A DNA stretch of 64,000 nucleotides from Dugong dugon. Lineage: Eukaryota > Chordata > Mammalia > Sirenia > Dugongidae. The stretch covers positions 63,770,734-63,834,733 of the forward strand of contig CM057462.1 in assembly GCA_030035585.1 (NCBI GenBank), read 5' to 3'. How positions within the stretch are numbered: the stretch's first letter is position 1; each line of letters begins with the position of its first letter. Of this stretch, positions 33,275-43,609 are shown piece by piece. Below the pieces are notes generated by a model, which was given only the letters and a program-made list of their open reading frames with translations, ran no database searches and had not been told where the DNA came from. The translations under genes were made by a program, and so were the position numbers.

Positions 33275-33555
33275 TTTGGTAGCTACATTTATTGGGCATT
33301 TGCTATGTACCAGCTGTAACTTAAATACTTTACATGCATTATCTTAGTAAATCCTTGTTTTAAAAAAAAAAAAAAACCCTCTGAAGCAGGCACCACTGTC
33401 ACCCTCATTTTAGAGATGAGGAAATTGCAATTCACAAAGTTCAAGTAACTTTCCCAAGATCACATAGCTATTAAGTGGAATGCTGAAATTCAATCTCAGG
33501 GCTGTCTGACTCCAAAGAGGGCATCGTGACCACTCCACCACTCTGCTTTCCCATC
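33275..33555 (-). repeat. MIR, antisense, with internal A-run
   Basis: TACATTTATTGGGCATTTGC, ACTTTACATGCATTATCTTAG, CTCATTTTAGAGATGAGG, AAGATCACATAGCTATTAAG. A14 at 33361 interrupts it. Confidence 0.8.
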
Positions 33556-33574
33556 ACCAGAAACACAAGACACC

Positions 33575-33715
33575 CCAGAGATGATGCCATTTGTCCCATC
33601 TGTGTACAGATGAGAAAACTGAGGCTCAGAGAGATAATTAGGCTTACCAAAATCACACACTGAGCTACGGGCAACGCCTAGGGGTTTCCAGGTTCACTAA
33701 CCCAAGGCTCTGTCT
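33575..33715 (-). repeat. second MIR fragment
   Basis: ACAGATGAGAAAACTGAGGC and AAATCACACACTGAGC lie directly downstream of the preceding MIR. Confidence 0.65.
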
Positions 33716-34648
33716 TCCACATCCATCATTCCAGCATCTGCAGCATAAGCAAGGTGTACGTGGCCAGTCTCTGGAGACTTATTGTAAGACCAGACAGGGT
33801 AACTGTTGTCCAACTCTATGCTGTGTTGAAAAGAGTTACACTCTGTCTGCTGAGAAATATCCAAAGGACATTACTTCAAGAATTCTCCTGCATTGAGGAT
33901 GGTTGTTCTTTAGATGATCTAGAAGGTTTCAATGAACTAAGAAAAGTGGCTGACATCAGGTGTGGCTGAATCTAGAAGTTTGCCTTTCTTTCACTCCATC
34001 TTTTGGAGCCCAGAATTTAGAGTTCAACGACCCACATTTTGTTCTCACAAGTGATGATAGTAGTTGGCTCCTTTCCCAAAGCCCCTTTTTCAAGAACTGG
34101 CCACATCCATAGCCTAGAAGGGAGCAACCGGGAGTACCATGTGTCCTCCACCACATCCAGAGTTGATTGGCCATGGATGGACACCTGACCTAAGCAGGCC
34201 AATCAAATTATCTCAGGAGATTTGGGGATGCAGCCACAGAGCCTGTGGTAGTTAGCTCTGGGGAGTGGAGCTAAGAGTTCAGGAGACTCAGGGGTTGATG
34301 CCCCCACCATTTTGAAAGGACCACAATGGGCCTTCTGCAAACAGATGTGTGAACAGAAGTCAGACGGTAGAGAAAAAGGAGAATGAAGAAGTCAGCAGAG
34401 ATGAGAGGCCATAGGTCCCTCTCCTGTGGTGAAGTTGGACAGGACAGCTCTATCATTGCCCAGAAAACCATTAGACAGCACTTCATACCCTTCCCTGTTC
34501 CCTGCCTTTGTGGGATGGAAGCACCCACAGCCACTGCAGACATGCCTTTGACTCCAGGCTTCCTCCAAACCATCCAACCATCCAAAGCAAGTAAAATCTT
34601 TTTTCAGTAAACATTCCACACCTCTAGCCACAAACAGATAACCAGTTA
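33716..34648. other. unique or old DNA
   Basis: 34090-34270 has 'gccatggatggacacctgacc'- and 'ggccaatcaaatt'-like text of an old LTR-type repeat that I cannot name. No exon is recognised. Confidence 0.3.
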
Positions 34649-34806
34649 AAATCAGTTGCCATGAGTCAAATCCACAGGGTTTTCAATGACTGTTTTTCCA
34701 GAAGTAGACTACCAAGCCTTTCTTCCAAGCCACCTCTGGGTGGACTCAAACTTCCAACTTTTTGGTTAGCAGCTGAGCACTTTAACCATTTGCACCACCC
34801 AGGGAT
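34649..34806 (-). mobile_element. AfroSINE, antisense, internal deletion
   Basis: CAGTTGCCATGAGTCAAATC runs straight into CACAGGGTTTTCAATGAC, so the usual 'gtgaccccatgtgtcagagtag' box is gone. GAAGTAGACTACCAAGCC and CACCACCCAGGGATG complete it. Confidence 0.85.
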
Positions 34807-34809
34807 GCG

Positions 34810-35001
34810 AACCAGCTGCCAGCCAGTTGATTCCAGCTCATGTGTCTCAGAATAGAACTATGCTCCACAGGGTTTTCAATGACTCAATTTTTTGGAAGGA
34901 GATCTCCAGGCTTTTCTTCCAAGACACTGTTCAATTGACTCTAACCTCCAACGTTTCGGTTAGCAGCCAAGCATGTTAACTGTTTGTACCACCCAGGGAC
35001 A
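34810..35001 (-). mobile_element. AfroSINE, antisense
   Basis: CCAGCTGCCAGCCAGTTGATT, GAATAGAACTATGCTCCAC, GGAGATCTCCAGGC, GTACCACCCAGGGAC. Confidence 0.88.
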
Positions 35002-35004
35002 TCA

Positions 35005-35210
35005 TCATGCTCGATAAAGTAGAGGATCAGTAAAAAAGAGAAAGAACCTCAATGAGATGGATTGACACAGTGGCTGCAACAATAGGCTCAAACATAGCAA
35101 CAATTGTGAGGATGGAGCTGGGCTGGGCAGTGTTTCATTCTGCTGTACACAGGGTCACTGTGAGTCAAAACCACCTAGATGGCACCTAACAGCAACAACA
35201 AAACAAGGAC
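35005..35210 (+). mobile_element. RTE 3' fragment, sense
   Basis: CATGCTCGATAAAGTAGAGG, GAGATGGATTGACACAGTGG, GGCACCTAACAGCAACAAC. It is a 5'-truncated RTE end directly after two antisense AfroSINEs. Confidence 0.88.
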
Positions 35211-35379
35211 TCTACAAACAGATAAGGTGAGTCAATTAGGTCATACCCCTCCATACACACATTTTCTTTGTACCTAGCCAGACTGTTTACCTAGGGCCTT
35301 GACAAAAGGTCTTCTAGCTTGTTGGCTCACGTCAGAGCTTCGAACTGGTTCATTCTGGTTCAAACCCCTGCTGAGAATT

Positions 35380-35474
35380 GCCTTTCCACCTCAGATATAC
35401 TGAATCAAAATCTACATTTTAATAAGATCCCCAGATTCTTAGGTATAATAAATTTTGAGAACCACTGCTCTACT
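35380..35474 (+). repeat. MER5-like relic, right-hand end
   Basis: The text runs through AATAAGATCCCCAGATTC to a GAGAACCACTG terminal repeat at about 35457-35467. Confidence 0.5.
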
Positions 35475-35610
35475 AGTGGTTCTCAGAATTGGTCCCTAAC
35501 CAGTAGTGTTAACATTGCCTGGAAACTTGCTAGAAATGCAAATTCTCAGCAGGGATTTCAACCAGTTGGAAGCCCTGGCTCACACAGTTCTAAGAAACAG
35601 CATTTGTAGT
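35475..35610 (-). repeat. MER5-like relic, opposite orientation
   Basis: AGTGGTTCTCAGAATTGGTC opens the element, then TTGCTAGAAATGCAAATTCTC. Its terminal repeat faces that of the previous MER5 across about 8 bp. Confidence 0.6.
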
Positions 35611-35962
35611 AGACATTTTTAGCTGCTTAGAATCTCTTCTTTTCCAGAACTGCCCCATGGTTGGGGCTGCTTATCATATGGTCCCACCTCCCCAGGCCAA
35701 GTTGGCTAATCAAACACTCCAATCCCACTAGACTCAGTGATTGGTGGAGGGGTGGGCACATGACCCAAGCAGGAGGCCCCTCCCAAGATTGAATTGCTCA
35801 GGAGGAAAACATAGATAGGGTTGAACTAGGACAGACATCCCCAAGGCGCAGGTGAAAGACACAGGGCAAACTGTAGGAGGGGTTTTCTCTTGCTTACATT
35901 AACTTTGTCCAGAATGTCCCACGGGGCAAATCTGGAGGCAGCCGTTTCCCTAGTGCTAGTAT
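35611..35962. other. old DNA, no confident element
   Basis: CCAAT/ATTGG words (GGCTAATCAAACACTCC, GTGATTGGTGGAGGGG) recall an old LTR, but the family is not established. Confidence 0.3.
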
Positions 35963-36046
35963 TAGGAAAGCTAGGGAGCCATTCTACTCTGTCACATGGG
36001 GTCGTTATGAGTCAAAAATCAACGCAAGGGCACTTAACAACAACAA
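35963..36046 (+). mobile_element. AfroSINE 3' fragment
   Basis: GCCATTCTACTCTGTCACAT, GGGTCGTTATGAGTC, GGCACTTAACAACAACAA. Confidence 0.75.
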
Positions 36047-36320
36047 TGGGGTACGTTGCAGGAAGAACTAAGCTACAAAATCTCAGAGGCTTAACACAGT
36101 GCTATGTATTGAATTGTGTCCCCTAAAAACATATGTCAACTTGGCTGGGCCATGATTCCCAGTATTATGTGGTTGTCCTCCATTTTGTGATCTGGTATAA
36201 TTATCCTATGTGTTGTAAATCCTAACCTCTATGATGTGAATGAGGCAGGATTAGAGGCAGTTATGTTAATAAGGCAAGACACAAGCTACAGGATTAGGTT
36301 GTATCTTGAGTCACTCTTTT

Positions 36321-36335
36321 AAGATATAAAAGAGA
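36321..36335. repeat. left target-site duplication of LINE-1
   Basis: AAGATATAAAAGAGA, identical to 45146-45160. Confidence 0.93.
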
Positions 36336-36342
36336 TAGGGGG

Positions 36343-36352
36343 CAAGATGGCG
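36343..36352 (+). promoter_or_regulatory. YY1-like site at LINE-1 5' end
   Basis: CAAGATGGCG lies eight bases into the element. Human L1 carries a YY1 site at the equivalent place, where YY1 sets the transcription start. The role here is by analogy. Confidence 0.6.
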
Positions 36353-36696
36353 CTCTAGGCAGAAACACCACGCCGTCCCTCCACAGCAAAGATCCGAAAA
36401 ACTAAGCCTAACAGAGAATCAACAATCCTGAAACCCTAGAACACCAAATGAAGAGATAAAGAACTCAGCCAAACACCAAACGGAGTGAGAATACTAAAAG
36501 AGAACGGAGAGCGAGGAGAGACTCAGGCAGAGATTCCTTACCAGCTAACGCAGCGCGGATCCACCATCTTGGATTCCTATCGGAGACCAGCAAACGGGAG
36601 AGCAGCCTTGCAGAGCATCTGGTCGGAGACAGAACGACCGGTAAACTGCGGTGCGTGCTCTCCCACCACCCACCCCTCTCCGCCTCAGCTGGGGAT

Positions 36697-37560
36697 CCCC
36701 TGCTTTCCGTGGCCAGGGTCTCTGGGCTGGGGGGTGCTGGTGCTTGGATTCCGCGCGCCTGGGCTGGCGGCTTTCTGAGAGCCGTTTGCTGGCAGCTAGC
36801 GAACCTTTCTCTGCCGCCTCCCCCTCCTTTTGCCTGGGTGCCTGGTTCCGAGGGCCGTCTCTGCTCTCTCCTGCGGGGCTGTAGGGCTGCGTGCGGGAGT
36901 GTGGCTGTTTCTAGGTCTGGGCTCCCGCGTGGGTGGGATCCCGGGGCCTTTGTTCGTTCGCCCCTCTGCTTTCCGTGGCCGGAGTCCCTGAGCAGGGGGG
37001 CGCCGGTGCTTGGATTCCGCACGCCCGGGCTGGAGGCTTTCTGGGAGCCGTTTGCTGGGACCTAGCGAACCTTTTTCTTCCGCCTCCCCCTCCTTTTGCC
37101 TGGGTGCCTGGTTCCGAGTGCTGTCTCTGCTCTCTCCTGCGGGGCTGTAGGGCTGCGTGCGGGCGTGTGGCTGTTTCTAGGTCTGGGCCCCCGCGTGGGT
37201 GGGATCCCGGGGCCTTTGTTTGTTCGCCCCTCTGCTTTCCGTGGCCGGAGTCCCTGAGCAGGGGGGCACCGGTGCTTGGATTCCGCGCGCCCGGGCTGGA
37301 GGCTTTCTGGGAGCCATTTGCTGGCACCTAGCGAACCTTTTTCTGCCGCCTCCCCCTCCTTTTGCCTGGGTGCCTGGTTCCGAGGGCCGTCTCTGCTCTC
37401 TCCTGCGGGGCTGTAGGGCTGCGTTCGGGCGTGTGGCTGTTTCCAGGTCTGGGCTCCCGCGCGGGTGGGATCCTCGGGCCTTTGTTCGTTGGCCCCTCTG
37501 CTTCCCGTGGCCACGGTCACTTAACCCCGAGACTACCGGCTTCTTGGAATTCGCGCCCCT
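36697..37560 (+). promoter_or_regulatory. LINE-1 5' UTR tandem monomers (~266 bp)
   Basis: Unit starts recur at about 36697, 36961, 37227 and 37493 (spacing 264, 266, 266), each opening CCCCTCTGCTTTCCGTGGCC or a close variant. Three full units and a partial fourth are present. They are GC- and CpG-rich. Mouse L1 promoters are likewise built of tandem monomers; a promoter role is inferred. Long frames on both strands (for instance 132 codons at 36933-37331 and again at 37199-37597) result from the stop-poor repeat. Confidence 0.85.
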
Positions 37561-37612
37561 GAGTGGGGGCTCTCTGGGTCCCATTTGTAGGCACTGACTG
37601 CTGGTGTTGCCC

Positions 37613-38299
37613 TTTTTTTTTTTTTTTTTCTCTCAATTTTATTTTTCTTCCTTTTTTGATTAGTTTTGTCATCTTTTACCTCTTTTTCTCTTTTGTCTTT
37701 CTTCATTGCTTAATTTCTTGTCTCTCTATCTCTTCCTTCTCTTTCTGATCCCTGAATTCCAGGCGATGTATGCCTCTGTACCTTCTGGCCAGGCTGAGCT
37801 GTGAAAATTGAGACTGACTCCCCCAGACCTCATAGCTGCATCGGTGGGATCCCTGGGAACTTTGAAGTTCTTTAACTTTTCTGATTTTTATTTGGTCATT
37901 CTTTCCTTTTCTTTCTCTTCCCCCTTCTGGTTTCCTCCATCCCATAGTCTCTCATCTGTACATTCCAACGACAAGCTCCCCTAGCATTCTTTTATGTTTG
38001 TACACTTTTTGCTCCTCCTCCTCTCTCCTCTCTCCCATATCCAGCTTAGCTTCACACATAACCATCTTCCCGCTGCACCCTACCTACCTGCACCGTGCAC
38101 TAGACATCACATCACCAAGCGGTGCAGGCACGCCCTATTGGAACCTGCCCAGCACTGACTACCGACCGTCCTGGTGGCTGCGGTGAGTGCCACAAACAAC
38201 CCATCCCAGTGGCTCCTCCTCAACTAGATCTGCCCAGCTGTACCACAAGAACGAAAAAAAAAAAATCTACAATCAATAAACGAGGGAAATATCTACTGA
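37613..38299 (+). other. LINE-1 5' UTR, pyrimidine-rich part and ORF1 leader
   Basis: A T-rich/CT-rich tract (37613-37745; TTTTTCTCTC, TCTCTATCTCTTCCTTC) is followed by a leader into the ORF1 start at 38300. No other coding sequence is seen. Confidence 0.7.
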
Positions 38300-39349
38300 A
38301 TGCCCCGAAAACAGCAAACAATATCAAAACATTTACAAAAACAAGACAAGATGGCTCCAATAGGCGTCCAAATTAAAACACCAGATAACTCTCCTGTGGA
38401 AGAAAATGCACTAGAAGTACCTGATACGGAACTCAAATCACTAATACTCGGAATTTTCCAAGAACTGAGGCAAAAAGCTGACAAACATGAGGAAAAAATA
38501 GACAAATTTATGGAAAATACAGACAAAAAATTGGAAGAATTCAGGAAGATGATGCAAGAACAAAATGCCAAAATAAATTCACAACTCGAAATTATACAAA
38601 AACAACAATTAGAAATCCAAAAGATAAACAACAAGATTTCAGAAATGGACGGTGTCATAGAAGGGCTGAGAAGTAGATTTGAAACCATGGAAGACAGGAT
38701 CAGTGGAACTGAAGACAAACACTTGGATACAACTCTGTTTCAGGAAAACTCGGAAAAAAGAACAAAGAAAAATGAAGAGACCCTGAGAGTTATGTGGGAC
38801 ACAATTAAAAGCAAAAACTTACGAGTGATTGGCATACCAGAACAGGGGGAGAAAACAGAAAACACAGAGAGGATCATTGAGGAACTGCTGACAGAAAACT
38901 TTCCCAATATCATGAAAGATGAAAAGCTGGTCATCCAAGAAGCTCAACGAACCCCATCTAGAAGAGACCCCAAAAGAAAATCACCAAGACATATCATATT
39001 CACACTCGCTAAAACTAAAGACAAACAAAGAATCCTGAGAGCAGCTCGTGAAAAACAAGAAGTCACATACAGAGGAGAAACAATAAGACTAAGCTCAGAT
39101 TATTCAGCAGAAACCATGCAGGCAAGAAGGCAATGGGATGACATATATAAAATCTTGAAAGAAAAAAATTGTCAGCCAAGAATAATATATCCTGCAAAAC
39201 TCTCATTCAGATTTGATGGTGAAATTAGGTCATTTCCAGATAAACAGAAACTAAAGGAATATGCAAAAGTCAAACCAAACTTACAAGAATTATTAAAGGG
39301 AGTTCTTCGATCTGAGGACAAACAGCTTAAGCCCTCAGGCAGGACCTAG
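38300..39349 (+). CDS. LINE-1 ORF1p, RNA-binding chaperone
   Basis: This is the LINE-1 protein that trimerises on L1 RNA, forms the ribonucleoprotein with ORF2p and acts as a nucleic-acid chaperone. At 349 aa it is close to human ORF1p (338 aa). Residues 1-45 are a polar N-terminus. About 45-165 are charged heptad-like coiled coil (LRQKADKHEEKIDKFMEN, QKQQLEIQKINNKISEM). An RRM spans about 170-265 with strand motifs NLRVIGIPE (173-181) and PRHIIFTLA (229-237). The C-terminal domain has YSAETMQARRQW (268-279) and YPAKLSF (297-303). No stop or frameshift is present. The start is the first ATG of the open frame, with the expected N-terminus. The stop lies inside a heptamer repeat. Confidence 0.95.
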   Translation: MPRKQQTISKHLQKQDKMAPIGVQIKTPDNSPVEENALEVPDTELKSLILGIFQELRQKADKHEEKIDKFMENTDKKLEEFRKMMQEQNAKINSQLEIIQKQQLEIQKINNKISEMDGVIEGLRSRFETMEDRISGTEDKHLDTTLFQENSEKRTKKNEETLRVMWDTIKSKNLRVIGIPEQGEKTENTERIIEELLTENFPNIMKDEKLVIQEAQRTPSRRDPKRKSPRHIIFTLAKTKDKQRILRAAREKQEVTYRGETIRLSSDYSAETMQARRQWDDIYKILKEKNCQPRIIYPAKLSFRFDGEIRSFPDKQKLKEYAKVKPNLQELLKGVLRSEDKQLKPSGRT

Positions 39350-39366
39350 GACCTAGGACCTAGGAC
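39341..39366. repeat. AGGACCT heptamer repeat over the ORF1 stop
   Basis: Three to four tandem AGGACCT units run from 39341. The first supplies the TAG stop of ORF1. A change in unit number or frame could alter the ORF1 C-terminus. Confidence 0.8.
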
Positions 39367-39787
39367 GCAGGTTAACATGAACCAGATACCATTCTAGGAA
39401 CTGAACTACAGACGACTTTCCAAAAACAAAAGATATACAACAGGGAATCAGAGAAATCAATCAAAGGATGACAACAACATCAAAACAATGAAAGAGGGAA
39501 CAAACGGCATAGGTATAGAACCTTCTAAAGGAGAAGAAGGCAAGGCGATACCAAGTAACGGTAGACTACTTCAAAATTATAAAGATAAGGGTAAAATTCA
39601 TGGTAACCACAAAAAAAGTTAACAAACCAACTCATAAAAATAAAGACGAAAAACATAAAGTCTCAACAAAACCAAAACCTACAAAAACAAAAGAAATGAA
39701 CACAAAATCCACAAACAAAAGGAACTCAGCACAAGAGAGTAAGAAGAACAAAGAAAACTTCAGCATCACAAAAAAAAGCACTACAAA
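39350..39787 (+). other. LINE-1 inter-ORF spacer
   Basis: 438 bp, A-rich, far longer than the 63 bp spacer of human L1. It contains several ATGs and a short Lys-rich frame that ends on the ORF2 start. Confidence 0.8.
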
Positions 39788-39791
39788 ATGA
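39600..39791 (+). CDS. short Lys/Thr-rich frame overlapping ORF2 start
   Basis: A 63-codon frame in the inter-ORF spacer, rich in Lys, Thr and Asn (for example [28 protein letters not shown]). Its TGA overlaps the ORF2 ATG as ATGA (39788-39791), the geometry used by termination-reinitiation coupling. The composition follows the A-rich DNA, so it may be chance. If translated, it could deliver ribosomes to ORF2. No known homologue comes to mind and no domain is visible. Confidence 0.25.
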   Translation: MVTTKKVNKPTHKNKDEKHKVSTKPKPTKTKEMNTKSTNKRNSAQESKKNKENFSITKKSTTK

Positions 39792-42700
39792 CAGCAACAA
39801 ATTCACATCTATCAATAATTACACTGAACGTAAATGGACTCAATGCACCCATAAAGCGACGGAGAGTGGCAGAATGGATAAGAAAACAGGATCCAACTAT
39901 TTGCTGTCTACAAGAGACACATCTTAGAAACAAAGATGTGAATTTATTAAAAATCAAAGGTTGGAAAAAAATATATCAAGCTAACAACTACCAAAAAAGA
40001 GCAGGAGTGGCAATTCTAATCTCAGATAAAATAGACTTTAAAACAAAATCTACCATAAAAGACAAAGAAGGACACTATATAATGATTAAGGGGATGATCC
40101 ATCATGAAGACATAACCATAATAAATATCTATGCACCCAATGACAGGGCTCCAAAATACATAAAACAAACTCTAACAGCACTGAAAAGAGAAATTGACAG
40201 TTCCACAATAATAGTAGGAGACTTCAACACACCACTCTCAGTAAAGGACAGAACAACTAAAAAGAAACTCAGCAAAGATACAGAAGACCTAAAGGACACA
40301 ATCAGCCAACTGGACCTCATAGACATATATAGAACAATCCATCCAACCGCTGCAAAGTACACATTCTTTTCCAATGCACATGGAACGTTCTCCAGAATAG
40401 ACCACATCTTAGGCCACAGAGCAATCCTCAACAAGATCCAAAATGCTGAGATAATTCACAGTATCTTCTCTGACCACAATGCCATCAAGGTAGAAATTAA
40501 CACTAGAAAGAGCAAGGAAAAAAAATCAAACACGTGGAAACTGAATAATAATCTGCTTACACATCAATGGGTAATAGAAGAAATCAGAGATGGAATTAAA
40601 AAATTCCTAGAATCAAATGAAAATGAAAACACATCATACCAAAACCTTTGGGACACAGCAAAGGCAGTCCTCAGAGGACAATTTATAGCAATAGATGCAC
40701 ATATCAAAAAAGAAGAAAGGGACAAAATCAAAACATTAACTACAGAACTCAAACAAATAGAAAGAGAACAACAAAAAAACCCTACAACCACCGGAAGAAA
40801 GGAAATAGTAAAGATCAGAGCAGAAATCAATGAAATAGAGAACAGAAAAACAATAGAAAGAATCAACAAAACCAAAAGTTGGTTCTTTGAAAGAATCAAC
40901 AAAATCGACAAACCACTGGCCAGACTGACAAAAGAAAAACAGCAGAGGGCACAAATAACCCAAATAAGAAATGAAATGGGGGACATTACAACAGACCCAA
41001 CTGAAATAAAAAGGATTATAACAGAATATTATGAAAAACTATATTCCAACAAATTTGAAAACCTAGAGGAAATGGATAAATTTCTAGAAACATACGGCCT
41101 ACCCAAACTACAACAAAGTGATATTGAAAATCTGAACAGACCCATAACAAGAGAAGAGATTGAAAAGGTAATAAAAAAACTCCCAACCAAAAAAAGCCCT
41201 GGCCCAGATGGCTTCACTGGAGAATTCTACAAAACATTTACAGAAGAGCTCGTACCAGTTCTACTCAAGTTATTTCAGAGCATAGAAGAGGAAGCAACAC
41301 TTCCAAATTCATTCTATGAAGCCAGCATAACGCTGATACCAAAACCAGGCAAAGACATCACAAAAAAAGAAAATTACAGACCAATATCTCTCATGAATAT
41401 AGATGCAAAAATTCTGAACAAAATTCTAGCCAATAGAATTCAGTATCATATCAAAAAAATAATACACCACGACCAAGTAGGATTCATACCAGGTATGCAA
41501 GGATGGTTTAACATTAGAAAATCCATCAACGTAATCCACCACATAAATAAAAGGAAAGAAAAAAATCACATGATTATCTCAATTGATGCAGAAAAGGCAT
41601 TTGACAAAGTCCAACACCCATTCCTGATAAAAGCTCTCAATAAAATAGGTATACAAGGGAAATTTCTCAACATAATAAAGGGCATCTATGCAAAACCAAC
41701 AGCCAACATCATTCTTAATGGAGAAAGGCTGAAAACATTCCCCCTGAAAACAGGAACAAGACAAGGATGCCCTTTATCACCACTCCTATTTAACATTGTG
41801 CTGGAAGTTCTAGCTAGAGCAGTAAGGCAAGAGAAAGAAATAAAGGGCATCCAAATTGGTAATGAAGAAGTTAAACTCTCCCTGTTTGCAGATGATATGA
41901 TACTATACATAGAAAACCCTAAAGACTCCACGAGAAATTTACTGGAAGTAATAGAAAGATTCAGCAGAGTAGCAGGATACAAGATAAACATTCAAAAATC
42001 AGTTGGATTCCTATACACCGGTAAAGAGAACGATGAAAAGGAGATCAGGAAATCAATACCATTTTCAATAGCCCCTAAAACGATAAAATACTTAGGAATA
42101 AATCTGACCAGGAATATAAAAGACCTATACAAAGAAAACTACAAAACACTGCTGCATGAAACCCAAAGGGATCTACATAAATGGAAAAACATACCATGCT
42201 CATGGATAGGCAGACTCAACATTGTGAAAATGGCAATTCTACCTAAAGCAATCTACAAATACAATGCAATTCCGATACAAATACCAACAACATTCTTCAA
42301 AGAGATGGAAAAACTAATTATTAACTTTATATGGAAAGGGAAGAAACCTCGAATAAGTAAAGCACTACTGAAGAAGAAGAATAAAGTTGGAGGACTCACA
42401 CTACCTGACTTGAGAACCTACTATACAGCTACAGTACTCAAAACAGCCTGGTACTGGTACAACAACAGAGACATTGACCAATGGAACAGAATTGAGAACT
42501 CAGATGTAAATCCATCCACCTACGGTCACCTGATTTTTGACAAGGGCCCAAAATACATCAAATGGGGAAAAGACAGTCTTTTTAACAAATGGTGCTGGCA
42601 AAACTGGATATCCATTTGTAGAAAAATGAAACAGGACCCATACCTCACACCATATACAAAAACTACTTCAAAATGGATCAAAGACCTGAATATAAAGCCT

Positions 42701-43609
42701 CAAACTATAAAATTCATAGAAGAAAAAATAGGACCAACACTTCAGGCCTTAATACATGGCATTAACAGGATACAAACCATAAACATCAACACAAAAAACC
42801 CAACAGATAAACTAGATAATTGGGATCTTCTAAAAATCAAACATCTATGCTCTTCAAAAGATTTCACCAAAAGAGTTAAAAGAGAACCTACAGACTGGGA
42901 AAAAATTTTTGGACAGTACAAGTCAGACAAAGGTCTAATCTCCATAATCTACAAGAAAATCCAACACCTCTACAACAAAAAGACAACCAATCCTATCAAA
43001 AAATGGGCAAAGGAAATGAACAGACACTTCACCAAGGAAGACATTCAAATGGCCAACAGACACATGAGGAAATGCTCGCGATCACTAGCCATTAGAGAAA
43101 TGCAAATTAAAACCACAATGAGATACCATCTCACCCCGGCATTACTGGCACGAATCAAAAACACTGGAAATAACAAATGTTGGAGGGGCTGCGGGGAGAC
43201 GGGAACTCTTATACACTGCTGGTGGGAATGCAAAATGATACAGCCATTTTGGAAAATGATATGGCGTTTCCTCAGAAAGCTAGAAATAGACGTACCATTC
43301 GATCCAGCAATCCCACTCCTAGGAATATATCCTAGAGAAATAAGAGTCATCACTCGAATAGACATATGCACACCTATGTTCATGGCAGCATTATTCACAA
43401 TAGCAAAACGATGGAAACAACCTCGATGTCCATCAACAGACGAATGGATACACAAACTATGGTACATACACACAATGGAGTACTATGCAACGAGAAAGAA
43501 CAATGAATCGGTGAACCATCTCATAACATGGATGAAACTGGAGGACATCATGCTGAGTGAAATAAGTCAATCACAAAAGGACAAATATTGTATGAGACCT
43601 CTATTGTAA
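39788..43609 (+). CDS. LINE-1 ORF2p, endonuclease and reverse transcriptase
   Basis: 1,273 aa and uninterrupted (human ORF2p is 1,275 aa). It nicks target DNA and reverse-transcribes L1 RNA at the nick. The endonuclease (1-239) has N14, QETH with E43, YAPND (115-119), GDFN with D145 and N147, SRIDH with D205, and SDH with H230. Numbering equals human L1 at each. The Z/RT region includes [11 protein letters not shown] (471-481), [11 protein letters not shown] (529-539), D600 in [23 protein letters not shown] (656-669) and FADD (700-703). The C-terminal Cys-rich motif [18 protein letters not shown] is at 1131-1148. The ATG was chosen because it gives the canonical [19 protein letters not shown] start. 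Every catalytic residue I can check is intact, so it is likely active if translated. Confidence 0.97.
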   Translation: MTATNSHLSIITLNVNGLNAPIKRRRVAEWIRKQDPTICCLQETHLRNKDVNLLKIKGWKKIYQANNYQKRAGVAILISDKIDFKTKSTIKDKEGHYIMIKGMIHHEDITIINIYAPNDRAPKYIKQTLTALKREIDSSTIIVGDFNTPLSVKDRTTKKKLSKDTEDLKDTISQLDLIDIYRTIHPTAAKYTFFSNAHGTFSRIDHILGHRAILNKIQNAEIIHSIFSDHNAIKVEINTRKSKEKKSNTWKLNNNLLTHQWVIEEIRDGIKKFLESNENENTSYQNLWDTAKAVLRGQFIAIDAHIKKEERDKIKTLTTELKQIEREQQKNPTTTGRKEIVKIRAEINEIENRKTIERINKTKSWFFERINKIDKPLARLTKEKQQRAQITQIRNEMGDITTDPTEIKRIITEYYEKLYSNKFENLEEMDKFLETYGLPKLQQSDIENLNRPITREEIEKVIKKLPTKKSPGPDGFTGEFYKTFTEELVPVLLKLFQSIEEEATLPNSFYEASITLIPKPGKDITKKENYRPISLMNIDAKILNKILANRIQYHIKKIIHHDQVGFIPGMQGWFNIRKSINVIHHINKRKEKNHMIISIDAEKAFDKVQHPFLIKALNKIGIQGKFLNIIKGIYAKPTANIILNGERLKTFPLKTGTRQGCPLSPLLFNIVLEVLARAVRQEKEIKGIQIGNEEVKLSLFADDMILYIENPKDSTRNLLEVIERFSRVAGYKINIQKSVGFLYTGKENDEKEIRKSIPFSIAPKTIKYLGINLTRNIKDLYKENYKTLLHETQRDLHKWKNIPCSWIGRLNIVKMAILPKAIYKYNAIPIQIPTTFFKEMEKLIINFIWKGKKPRISKALLKKKNKVGGLTLPDLRTYYTATVLKTAWYWYNNRDIDQWNRIENSDVNPSTYGHLIFDKGPKYIKWGKDSLFNKWCWQNWISICRKMKQDPYLTPYTKTTSKWIKDLNIKPQTIKFIEEKIGPTLQALIHGINRIQTININTKNPTDKLDNWDLLKIKHLCSSKDFTKRVKREPTDWEKIFGQYKSDKGLISIIYKKIQHLYNKKTTNPIKKWAKEMNRHFTKEDIQMANRHMRKCSRSLAIREMQIKTTMRYHLTPALLARIKNTGNNKCWRGCGETGTLIHCWWECKMIQPFWKMIWRFLRKLEIDVPFDPAIPLLGIYPREIRVITRIDICTPMFMAALFTIAKRWKQPRCPSTDEWIHKLWYIHTMEYYATRKNNESVNHLITWMKLEDIMLSEISQSQKDKYCMRPLL

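Noticed and set aside
33754-33969. 71-codon plus-strand frame between MIR relics
   Set aside because: The translation looks protein-like at a glance, but it has no recognisable motif and no visible exon boundaries.
36697-37560. CRISPR-like or satellite array
   Set aside because: Units are ~266 bp and contiguous without spacers, in a vertebrate L1. They are promoter-like monomers.
36690-37597. CpG-island promoter of a host gene
   Set aside because: The GC-rich block is the tandem monomer region of the LINE-1 5' UTR and lies within the L1 target duplication.
40129-43473. Minus-strand frames of 60-142 codons inside ORF2
   Set aside because: Shadows of the A-rich ORF2 coding strand: hydrophobic Phe/Ser/Leu-rich translations.
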